From positions 62,001 through 126,000 of the forward strand of contig NZ_JAINFK010000003.1 of assembly GCF_019966575.1 (NCBI RefSeq): a DNA stretch of 64,000 nucleotides. Reading direction: 5' to 3'. Source of the DNA: Oricola cellulosilytica. GTDB lineage: Bacteria; Pseudomonadota; Alphaproteobacteria; Rhizobiales; Rhizobiaceae. The translations under genes were made by a program, and so were the position numbers. The notes beneath the pieces were generated by a model. That model was not told the DNA's origin. It saw only the letters and a program-made list of their open reading frames with translations, and did no database searches. Of this stretch, positions 28,454-36,260 are shown one piece after another; positions within the stretch are counted from its first letter, which is position 1; every line of letters starts with the position of its first letter.

Positions 28454-30558
28454 CTCTCGAACTCCATGATCACGGCGTCGACGGCGAGGCTGTCGCCGAC
28501 CTCGACCGGAATGCTGGCGACCGTGCCGGCCTTCTCGGCGCGGAGCACGTTTTCCATCTTCATCGCCTCGATCATAGCAAGCGCCTGACCCTCCTGCACC
28601 TCATCGCCCTCCTTGACATGGAGCGCGACGACCAGGCCCGGCATCGGGCACAGCAGCAGGTTCGACGTGTCCGGCGCAACTTTCTCGGGCATCAGTGCTG
28701 CGAGTTTCGCGACATGCGGCGGCAGGACCGAGACCTTCAGATCGGCTCCGCGATGGCGAATGCGCCACCCGCCGGGGGCGGGACTCGCCTTGAGGGCCGC
28801 GATCTCCCGCCACTGACCCTCATCGCCCTCGACGGCAAAGATGTGCGCCAGCCGGTCGCCCGGCCGCCAGGCGATCCGGTAGGCGCGCGCGGCATCCTCG
28901 TCGGCGAATGACAGCCACACCGGGCTTCCCCACTCGCCGCCATCCGGCGTGGTCAGGTCATCGAGATCGTGGAAGCCGGCGGTTGCCTCGTGATCGACGG
29001 TGATGTCGAAGCATTCGCCGGCAGACCTCACCACCAGCGGCGCGTCGGCGGGCCGGATTTTCCTCCCCGCATCCATCCGCCCCGAAATGAAGGAGGCGCG
29101 GCGATCCGTGATCCACTGCATCATCGCGGCACCGGATGCGACCAGCCTGAGCGCCTCGTCCTCCAGTTCGGCGCCGGCGAAACCGTCGGGATATTCCTCG
29201 GCGATGAAGGCGGTGGTGATGTCGCCCGATCGGAAGCGCCGATGGTCCATCACCGCGGACAGGAACGGCAGATTGTGGCCGATCCCCTCAACCTCGAACG
29301 CGTCGAGCGCATCGCGCATCGCCTCCACCGCGTCAACGCGGGTCCGCCCCCACGTGCACAGCTTCGCGATCATCGGGTCGTAGAACATCGAGATCTCGCC
29401 GCCCTCGGTAACTCCGGTATCGTTGCGGATGATCGTGCCGTCCCCGCGTTCGCCTTCGGCGGGCGGCCGGTAGCGCGTCAGCCGGCCGATGGAGGGCAGG
29501 AAATTGCGGTACGGATCCTCGGCATAGAGGCGGCTTTCGACCGCCCAGCCATCCAGCGTGACGTCATCCTGCATCAGCGACAGGCGTTCCCCGGCGGCGA
29601 CGCGGATCATTTCCTCGACCAGATCAACGCCGGTGATGAGTTCCGTGACGGGGTGCTCGACCTGCAGCCGCGTGTTCATTTCCAAGAAGTAGAAATTGCG
29701 CTCTGCGTCGACGATGAACTCGACCGTGCCGGCGCTGGCGTAGCCGACCGCTTTTGCGAGCGCGACGGCCTGTTCGCCCATGGCGCGGCGGGTCTCCTCG
29801 TCGAGGAAGGGCGACGGCGCCTCTTCAATGACCTTCTGGTTGCGCCGCTGGATCGAGCATTCGCGCTCGCCCAGATAGATCGCGTTGCCGTGGCTGTCGG
29901 CGAGCACCTGGATCTCGATATGGCGCGGCTCGGTGACGAATTTCTCGATGAAAATGCGGTCGTCGCCGAAGGAGGACGCGGCCTCGGACTTCGAGCGCGC
30001 GAACCCCTCGCGCGCCTCTTCGTCGGTCCAGGCGATGCGCATCCCCTTGCCGCCGCCCCCCGCCGACGCCTTGATCATCACCGGGTAGCCGATGCCGGAG
30101 GCAATCTCGACGGCATGCTCGGCATCGTCGATCAGCCCCATATATCCGGGAACCGTCGAGACACCGGCCTCGTCGGCGATCTTCTTCGAGGTGATCTTGT
30201 CGCCCATCGCCTCGATGGCCTTAACCGGCGGGCCGATGAAGGTGATGCCCTCGGCCTTGAGCCGCTCGGCGAATTCGGCCCGTTCAGAAAGAAATCCGTA
30301 GCCGGGATGGACCGCGTCGGCTCCCGTTTCCTTGCAGGCGGCAATGATCTTGTCGATGACAAGATAGCTTTGCGATGCCGGGGGCGGACCGATGGCGACG
30401 GCCTCGTCCGCCATCTCGACATGCAGCGCATCCTTGTCGGCCTCGGAATGGACGGCGACGGTGCCGATGCCGAGACGCTTGGCGGTCTTGAAAACGCGGC
30501 AGGCGATCTCGCCCCGGTTGGCGACGAGGATTTTCGAGAAGAGTTCAGTGCTGCTCAT
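28450..30558 (-). CDS. pccA: Propionyl-CoA carboxylase alpha subunit (biotin carboxylase + BCCP)
   Basis: 702 aa. N-terminal biotin carboxylase begins [20 protein letters not shown], with an ATP-grasp glycine loop in [12 protein letters not shown] and the carboxylase motif [19 protein letters not shown] central BT linker domain follows, and the C-terminal biotin carrier has biotinylated Lys667 in IEAMKMENV. The first Met of the longer frame is ignored because GGGAGG lies 8 bases before ATG 30558, where the family N-terminus begins. It works with PccB, encoded 2 kb upstream in the same direction and separated by a GST gene and an unknown. Confidence 0.95.
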
Positions 30559-30726
30559 GGGTGTTGCCTCCCTCTCCCCTTGAGGGCAGCCTGCCGGTTT
30601 CCGCGCCAGCCCCCCTCTCCGTCTCGCGAAGCCTGTCCTTGGGCTTGCGGCAGGCAAGACCCGAGGGCTCGACACCTCTCCCCAAGCGGTGGGGGCGAGG
30701 AAAAATGCTGCAGACGCCCCCCGCTT

Positions 30727-30752
30727 CCTCTCCCCTGCCCGCGGGGGAGAGG
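30727..30752. repeat. Palindromic intergenic repeat element
   Basis: A 9-base perfect inverted repeat, CCTCTCCCC and GGGGAGAGG, around an 8-base loop. It sits in a 263-base gap (30559-30821) rich in further CTCCCC/GGGGAG blocks, such as CCCTCTCCCCTTGAGGG upstream of it. This composition is typical of the dispersed palindromic repeats between rhizobial genes. It may also fold in the transcript ahead of pccA. Confidence 0.65.
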
Positions 30753-30821
30753 TGGCCCAGGCGCGAGCCCGGGTCGGAGAGGGAGACTCCGGCGGACAAT
30801 GACACGCGATTTCGGATCAAG

Positions 30822-31199
30822 CTAAACCTCCAGCACATCCTCGAACGCTTCGGGGAAATTCGCCCGCGCGACGTCCACGTCGATCATCAGCATCGCTTCG
30901 TAAGAAGCCGGGTCGAAAGGCTTCTCCGCCGGCACGACCTCCCGGTTGAACAGGAAGGACAGACGGCGAGCGTCCAGATTGCCGCGCTCGAACGGCTCAG
31001 GTCCGAACTGGTGCCACAGCGCGTGCAGGAAGGCGGTATCGGCAAGCTTCTCGGTCGGATCGCGGTCCGGCTGGCGCTTGCGCTCGACGATGGGCGAGAC
31101 GCCCTTCGGGTTGGCGCGGCGGATGGTGAACTGGTAGCCGGTGCCCGGCAGGCCGGACGGAAAACCGCGATGCTTGGTCATGTCGGGGAGCTTGGGCAT
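30822..31199 (-). CDS. Conserved-looking hypothetical protein, 125 aa
   Basis: Not recognised. Balanced composition and well-formed secondary-structure pattern: GFPSGLPGTGYQFTIRRANP (residues about 13-32), KLADTAFLHALWHQFGPEPF, and an acidic C-terminus with MLMIDVDVARANFPEAFEDV. No signal peptide or membrane segment. It lies between pccA and a YghU-type gene in the propionate gene group, bounded on both sides by palindromic repeats. The ribosome site before ATG 31199 is weak (GGGAAA); an in-frame ATG at 31181 is possible. Confidence 0.65.
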   Translation of the reverse strand: MPKLPDMTKHRGFPSGLPGTGYQFTIRRANPKGVSPIVERKRQPDRDPTEKLADTAFLHALWHQFGPEPFERGNLDARRLSFLFNREVVPAEKPFDPASYEAMLMIDVDVARANFPEAFEDVLEV

Positions 31200-31232
31200 C
31201 AGATTTTCCCGGAACGAATGTCGACCGCATGT

Positions 31233-31387
31233 CCCCCGCCTCCCCCTTGTGGGGAGGCCGGCGACTGGCGCGTGAAACGAGACAAAGCCGGGTGGGGGTA
31301 AAAACCTCCATCGCGGCGACTTGTTACCCCCACCGGATCAGCGGCGCTGCGCTTGCTTCTCCCGCCTCCCCACAGGGGGGAGGCAGG
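31233..31387. repeat. Nested palindromic repeat, RIME-like
   Basis: Three inverted repeats are arranged symmetrically: GCCTCCCC/GGGGAGGC at 31238-31258, an 11-base perfect pair GGTGGGGGTAA (31291-31301) and TTACCCCCACC (31324-31334), and again GCCTCCCC/GGGGAGGC at 31364-31384. The whole block of about 155 bases is thus bounded by two small hairpins with a larger dyad inside. This mosaic resembles rhizobial intergenic mosaic elements. Similar copies elsewhere in the genome would confirm it. Confidence 0.75.
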
Positions 31388-31422
31388 GCGCTCAGCCGCA
31401 TGCTCTATCGCGCGTCTGCCGA

Positions 31423-32343
31423 TCACTCCGCCGCCTCGCCGATCTTGTCCTGGGTCTTGGTCTCGAAATCGGACGCGTCGTGACGCTCACGCAACTGCTT
31501 CGCCGGATCGCCGTAAGTACGGTTTACCATCGATCCACGCCTTGCCCCTGGCCGCTCGGCGATCTGCTTCGACCAGCGCTGCACGTGCTCGTATTCATCC
31601 ACGGAAAGAAAGTCGCCGGCATCGTCATAGGCGGCCTTGGCGGCGAGCCGGCCATACCATGGCCAGATCGCCATGTCGGCGATCGTGTAGTCCTTGCCCG
31701 CCATGTATTCGTGATCCTTCAGATGCCGGTCGAGCACATCCATCTGGCGCTTGACCTCCATCGCATAGCGGTCGATGGCGTACTGGATCTTCATCGGCGC
31801 ATAGGCATAAAAATGCCCGAACCCGCCGCCGAGGAACGGCGCGGCCCCCATCTGCCAGAACAGCCAGTTCATCGTTTCCGTGCGGCCGCGCAAATCGGTG
31901 GGCACGAAGGCGCCGAATTTGTCCGCCAGATAAAGCAGGATCGAGCCGGATTCGAACAGCCTGAGCGGCCCTCCGCCACCCTTCGGCGCGTGGTCCATCA
32001 TCGCCGGAATCTTGGAGTTGGGGTTGATTGCGACGAAGCCGGAGCCGAACTGGTCGCCCTCCCCGATGTCGATCAGCCAGGCGTCGTATTCGGCACCCCT
32101 GTGCCCCGCCGCCAGCAACTCCTCCAGCATGATCGTCACCTTGACACCGTTCGGCGTGCCAAGCGAATAGAGTTGCAGCGGATGCTCTCCGACCGGCAAT
32201 TCCTTGCCATGGGTCGGACCGGCGATCGGCCGGTTAATCTTTGCGAAATTGCCGCCGCTTTCGGTTTCCCATTTCCAGACCTTCGGCGGCACGTAGCCTG
32301 CGGGAAGGTTGTTCTCGGGCGGGAAGTTGCTTTCGTCGGTCAT
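31423..32343 (-). CDS. yghU: Glutathione S-transferase-like disulfide-bond oxidoreductase (YghU family)
   Basis: 306 aa. The N-terminal extension VWKWETESGGNFAKINRPIA followed by GPTHGKELPVGEHPLQLYSL is the YghU hallmark. The thioredoxin-like half has LGTPNGVKVTIMLEELLAAG. The all-helical half has GAAPFLGGGFGHFYAYAP, and the end RHDASDFETKT is also characteristic. YghU enzymes use glutathione to reduce disulfides or peroxides rather than conjugate it. It lies in the propionate gene group between pccB (125 bases upstream) and the 125-aa unknown; it may be an unrelated lodger or detoxify reactive acyl-CoA by-products. Confidence 0.92.
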   Translation of the reverse strand: MTDESNFPPENNLPAGYVPPKVWKWETESGGNFAKINRPIAGPTHGKELPVGEHPLQLYSLGTPNGVKVTIMLEELLAAGHRGAEYDAWLIDIGEGDQFGSGFVAINPNSKIPAMMDHAPKGGGGPLRLFESGSILLYLADKFGAFVPTDLRGRTETMNWLFWQMGAAPFLGGGFGHFYAYAPMKIQYAIDRYAMEVKRQMDVLDRHLKDHEYMAGKDYTIADMAIWPWYGRLAAKAAYDDAGDFLSVDEYEHVQRWSKQIAERPGARRGSMVNRTYGDPAKQLRERHDASDFETKTQDKIGEAAE

Positions 32344-32467
32344 ACGGAATTGTCCTTGTCAGCGTGTGCGGTCACGCCGGGATATAGAGCGTAGTTGCGG
32401 GGCGATTGCAGGGAAGGAATTTGCGACTCACTGTCTGAAACCGAAGTATTATTTCGCCCTACCTCCC

Positions 32468-34000
32468 TCACAACGGAATGTTGTCGTGTTTCTTCGCCGG
32501 GCCGTCGACCTGCTTGCCCTTCAAGAGCTCGAACGCCCGCGCCACGCGGCGGCGGGTCGAATGCGGCATGATCACCTCGTCGATGAAGCCGCGCTGGGCG
32601 GCGATGAACGGGTTGGCGAAGCGATCCTCGTATTCCTTCGTGCGCGCGGCGATCTTTTCCGGATCGCCGAGTTCGGAGCGGTAGAGGATTTCGGTCGCGC
32701 CCTTGGCCCCCATCACCGCGATTTGCGCCGTCGGCCAGGCATAGTTGACGTCGGCGCGAATGTGCTTTGACGCCATCACGTCATAGGCCCCGCCATAGGC
32801 CTTGCGGGTGATGACGGTGACCTTCGGCACGGTCGCCTGCGCATAGGCGAACAGCAGCTTCGCGCCGTGCTTGATGATGCCGCCATATTCCTGGCTGGTG
32901 CCCGGCAGGAAGCCAGGCACATCGACGAAGGTGAGGATCGGGATGTTGAAGGCGTCGCAAAACCGCACGAACCGCCCTGCCTTCTTCGAGGAATCGATGT
33001 CGAGGCAGCCGGCGAGCACCATCGGCTGGTTGGCGACGACGCCGACGGTGGAGCCGTTCAGCCGGATGAAGCCCGTCAGGATATTCTTCGCGTGATCTTT
33101 CTGGATCTCAAAGAACGACCCCTCGTCGGCGACCTTGGTGACAACCTCGTGCATGTTGTAGGGCTGGTTGGCGTTGGCCGGCACCAGCGTGTCGAGGCTC
33201 GGCTCCAGCCGGTCGGCGGGATCGGCGGTCGGGATCGCCGGCGGCTTATCGCGGTGCGAGGCCGGCAGCAGGTCGAACAGGCGGCGCACCTCCAGCAGGG
33301 TCTCGACGTCGTTCTCGTAGGCCCCGTCGGCGACCGACGATTTGCGCGTATGGGTCGACGCGCCGCCCAGTTCCTCGGCCGTGACGATCTCGTTGGTGAC
33401 GGTCTTCACGACGTCCGGGCCGGTGACGAACATGTAGCTCGTGTCCTTCACCATGAAGATGAAGTCGGTCATCGCCGGCGAATAGACCGCACCGCCCGCG
33501 CACGGCCCCATGATCACGGAAATCTGCGGGATGACGCCCGACGCCTGCGCATTGCGCCAGAATACCTCGGCATAGCCGCCGAGCGAGGCGACACCCTCCT
33601 GGATGCGCGCGCCGCCGGAATCGTTCAGCCCGATGATCGGCACGCCGTTCTGCATGGCCAGATCCATCACCTTGCAGATCTTCTCCGCGTGCGTTTCCGA
33701 CAGCGAGCCGCCGAACACCGTGAAATCCTGGGAGAACACATAGGCGGGACGGCCATTGATCGTGCCCCAGCCGGTGACCACGCCGTCGCCGGGGATCTGT
33801 TGCTCGCCCATGCCGAAATCGGTGCAGCGGTGCGTCTTGTAGGTGTCGTATTCCTCGAACGAGCCCTCGTCGAGCAGTACGTCCAGCCGCTCGCGGGCGG
33901 TCAGCTTGCCCTTGGCGTGCTGGGCCTCGATGCGCTTGCGCCCGCCGCCGAGGCGCGCCTCCTCGCGATGCTGTTCGAGCTGTTCGAGAATTTCCTGCAC
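32468..34000 (-). CDS. pccB: Propionyl-CoA carboxylase beta subunit (carboxyltransferase)
   Basis: 510 aa, transferring CO2 from carboxybiotin to propionyl-CoA. [40 protein letters not shown] (acyl-CoA oxyanion site) and [17 protein letters not shown] lie in the N-half. [21 protein letters not shown] and [12 protein letters not shown] (carboxybiotin side) lie in the C-half. The start is a GTG at 34000 preceded by GGGAGGGG at suitable spacing. No regulator of the PccR type is next to it; the divergent neighbour is instead the N-oxygenase-like gene, 283 bases away. Confidence 0.96.
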   Translation of the reverse strand: MQEILEQLEQHREEARLGGGRKRIEAQHAKGKLTARERLDVLLDEGSFEEYDTYKTHRCTDFGMGEQQIPGDGVVTGWGTINGRPAYVFSQDFTVFGGSLSETHAEKICKVMDLAMQNGVPIIGLNDSGGARIQEGVASLGGYAEVFWRNAQASGVIPQISVIMGPCAGGAVYSPAMTDFIFMVKDTSYMFVTGPDVVKTVTNEIVTAEELGGASTHTRKSSVADGAYENDVETLLEVRRLFDLLPASHRDKPPAIPTADPADRLEPSLDTLVPANANQPYNMHEVVTKVADEGSFFEIQKDHAKNILTGFIRLNGSTVGVVANQPMVLAGCLDIDSSKKAGRFVRFCDAFNIPILTFVDVPGFLPGTSQEYGGIIKHGAKLLFAYAQATVPKVTVITRKAYGGAYDVMASKHIRADVNYAWPTAQIAVMGAKGATEILYRSELGDPEKIAARTKEYEDRFANPFIAAQRGFIDEVIMPHSTRRRVARAFELLKGKQVDGPAKKHDNIPL

Positions 34001-34283
34001 CGCACGCCCCTCCCGTTTTCACTTCGCGTCCAGCGGCTTATTGGCAAAACCTGCGGTCGAAGGTCAATCGCGTCTTTCGCATTACGAAATCAGTCTAGAG
34101 GCTTTCGCGGGAGGAGGAAATGGGACCGGCGATCAGCGGACTATCTCCGCTTCTGCCTCTTGCGGCGGCGCCGGCATAAACGCCAATTGGGCGGTTTGGT
34201 TCCCGTAATTCCTCACGGAACCGGCTTCGCTTCTCATCCGTTCAAGGGCAGACCTCGACAGAGGGCCGACGGAGATTTCGAAG

Positions 34284-34949
34284 ATGACCGACACACTAGC
34301 AGGACGGCAGTTCCACTCGTTCGTCAAGAGCGCCGAATTCCCGTGCGTCGGCGCGAAATCCGCGCTTGCCCGCGATGCGCTGACGATGTTCGAGGCGGGC
34401 GCGATAGACAGCGCCGCATGTGACGTCGACATCTATCGGCAGCTATGCGCCTTCGGCGAGAGCCTCGACCCGGACAGCCCGGTGGTCCGGTCCTTCGTCG
34501 TCATCTTTTCGGGCCCCGATGACCTCGACGAGGAGACGTTCGAAAAGACCCTGTGGAACAGGCTGCAATGCCTGCACAATCTCGACGTGGTGGGCGGAAA
34601 GGACTGGAACGGGACGGTCGATCACGATCCGGAGTCGCCGCATTTTTCCTTCAGCCTCGGCGGCGAACCGTATTTCGTCATCGGGCTGCATCCGCAATCG
34701 TCGCGGCCGGCCCGGCGCTTCCGCCATCCGGCGCTGGTTTTCAACTCGCACAACCAGTTCGAGAAGCTTCGTGCCGACGGCCGCTTCGACAAGATGAAGG
34801 AGATCATCCGCAAGCGCGACGCCGAGCTTGCCGGCGGCGTGAACCCGATGCTCAGCGACTATGGCGACGCCTCGGAAGCGCGCCAGTACAGCGGCCGGGC
34901 AGTCGACGGCACGTGGAAATGCCCGTTCTCCTTCGTGGAGGCCGCATGA
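34284..34949 (+). CDS. YqcI/YcgG-family heme-dependent N-oxygenase-like protein (GntA-like)
   Basis: 221 aa. Family blocks are clear: EFPCVGAKSALAR (18-30), FSGPDDLDEETFEKTLW (75-91), IGLHPQSSRPARRF (133-146), LVFNSHNQFEKLR (151-163), and NPMLSDYGDASEARQYSGR (187-205). The best-known member, GntA, is a heme enzyme that N-hydroxylates a guanidino amino acid in guanitoxin biosynthesis; most members are uncharacterised. The ATG has GGAG 9 bases upstream, and the stop overlaps the next start (ATGA), so it is tightly coupled to a DUF1989 gene. No guanitoxin genes are nearby, so the substrate here is unknown. An N-oxidation of an amine or guanidine is the reasonable guess. Confidence 0.85.
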   Translation: MTDTLAGRQFHSFVKSAEFPCVGAKSALARDALTMFEAGAIDSAACDVDIYRQLCAFGESLDPDSPVVRSFVVIFSGPDDLDEETFEKTLWNRLQCLHNLDVVGGKDWNGTVDHDPESPHFSFSLGGEPYFVIGLHPQSSRPARRFRHPALVFNSHNQFEKLRADGRFDKMKEIIRKRDAELAGGVNPMLSDYGDASEARQYSGRAVDGTWKCPFSFVEAA

Positions 34950-35530
34950 TGGAGCGGATACCGCCGCGCAGCGGCACGGCGTTCGAATTGCGAAAGGGAC
35001 AGTTGCTCACCGTGGCCGATCCGGAAGGCGAACAGGTGTCGGACATGGTGGCGTTCCACATCGCCGACACGAGGGAATACATCTCCTCGGGACGGTCCAT
35101 CGATTACGCCGGGCGGCTGTTTCTGACGACCGATGACATCCTCTATTCCAACCGGTCCAACCCGATGCTCACCATTGTCGAGGACGAGGTGGGACGCCAC
35201 GACTTCACTCTGACGCCCTGTTCGCGGGACACCTTCCGCATCATCTATGGCGACGACGATCCCCATCACGGCTGCCAGGGCAACCTTGAACAGGCCCTGG
35301 CGCCTTGGGGGATCGGGAGCGACGACATACCCATCGCCTTCAACGTGTTCATGCATGTCGCCGTCGATTCCGAAAGCGGCCAGCTCACCGTTCTGCCGCC
35401 TAAAAGCAAGCCGGGCCAGAAGACTGTGTTCCGTGCCGAAATGGACCTCGTGGTGGCGCTGACCGCGTGTTCCGCCGGGCAGTCGAACAATTTCCGCTTC
35501 AAGCCGATCGACTACGCCATCAGCGGCTAG
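34946..35530 (+). CDS. DUF1989 (urea carboxylase-associated) family protein
   Basis: 194 aa. The family pattern is complete: GRLFLTTDDILYSNRSNPML (56-75), TIVEDEVGRHDFTLTPC (76-92), HHGCQGNLEQALAPWGIG (107-124), PIAFNVFMHV (129-138), and AEMDLVVALTACSAGQSN (164-181). Cys92, His107-His108, Cys110 and Cys175 are candidate metal ligands. Some DUF1989 proteins form carboxyguanidine deiminase in guanidine degradation. No urea or guanidine carboxylase is nearby; the gene is instead coupled by ATGA to the N-oxygenase-like gene. A role in hydrolysing or deiminating the N-oxidised product is attractive but is inference. Confidence 0.87.
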   Translation: MMERIPPRSGTAFELRKGQLLTVADPEGEQVSDMVAFHIADTREYISSGRSIDYAGRLFLTTDDILYSNRSNPMLTIVEDEVGRHDFTLTPCSRDTFRIIYGDDDPHHGCQGNLEQALAPWGIGSDDIPIAFNVFMHVAVDSESGQLTVLPPKSKPGQKTVFRAEMDLVVALTACSAGQSNNFRFKPIDYAISG

Positions 35531-35632
35531 CGTGCGCGGCAGTCGCACTCGTTGACCGCACCTATCCTCTCGACAGCTCGTCCCCCTCGACGAAAATACC
35601 TTTCCGGGGCGGACTGGCGGATGCTGGACTGC

Positions 35633-36010
35633 TCACGTGAAAATCGCGTACAGCTCCGCAACCCCTATCAGCCCGATCAATATCGCGGATATCGCCTTGA
35701 GCGCCTTGACGTTTCGCGCCTTGATCCCCTTTCCAAAGTTGGTCTGGGCCATCTCGGTATCCAGGTCGGCGATCAAGTTCCTGACGTCTTCCAATGCCGT
35801 ACTGCCGGCCAGAATGCCAAAAGCCGTCACGGAAATCACCAGCATGGTCAGCGGGGCGGAATAACCTTCCGGACCGAGTTCGATGATTGCGGCAAGCCCG
35901 ACAAAGGCGAAGATCGTCGTCCTCATGACGTCGAAATAGTGCGTCTGCCGCGCGAGCGACAACGTGCTGCGGATCTGAGAGTCCATTTGCCTGCCCCCAA
36001 GGGAATTCAT
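35633..36010 (-). CDS. Membrane protein of unknown function, 125 aa
   Basis: Family not recognised. Three hydrophobic segments: FVGLAAIIELG (about 36-46), APLTMLVISVTAFGILAG (52-69) and AISAILIGLIGVAELYAIF (106-124). An acidic amphipathic stretch ALEDVRNLIADLDTEMAQTN separates the last two. The start may be ATG 36010 (GGAAG upstream) or ATG 35986 (GGGGGCAGG upstream). It is convergent with the DUF1989 gene and 92 bases downstream of ccoS, so it may sit at the end of the ccoGHIS transcript by position only. Confidence 0.7.
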   Translation of the reverse strand: MNSLGGRQMDSQIRSTLSLARQTHYFDVMRTTIFAFVGLAAIIELGPEGYSAPLTMLVISVTAFGILAGSTALEDVRNLIADLDTEMAQTNFGKGIKARNVKALKAISAILIGLIGVAELYAIFT

Positions 36011-36101
36011 TTCCCGCTTCCGAGATTACCACGGCTTGCCAGGACAGTCCTGAGAAATTGCGGACGGTAGGCGATGCGCCGCGGCGCCTTCATCGACCGC
36101 C

Positions 36102-36260
36102 CTAAGCTTTCGGCCGCTCGTCCACCTCCTCGCCGAGGATGCGCTCGGCTGCGCCGTCGAGGTCGGAATACTGGCCGGAGCGGATCGACCACAGGAACGC
36201 GGCGAGGCCGAGTGCGCCAAGGCCGAGCGCCACCGGAATGAGATAGATCAGCACGTTCAT
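36102..36260 (-). CDS. ccoS: Cbb3-type cytochrome oxidase assembly protein CcoS (FixS)
   Basis: Small membrane protein of 52 aa. It starts MNVLIYLIPVALGLGALGLA, with one transmembrane helix, then FLWSIRSGQYSDLDGAAERI, the conserved CcoS block, and ends in VDERPKA. CcoS is needed for heme b and copper incorporation into cbb3 oxidase. The ATG overlaps the ccoI stop (ATGA), the usual last position in ccoGHIS. Confidence 0.93.
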   Translation of the reverse strand: MNVLIYLIPVALGLGALGLAAFLWSIRSGQYSDLDGAAERILGEEVDERPKA

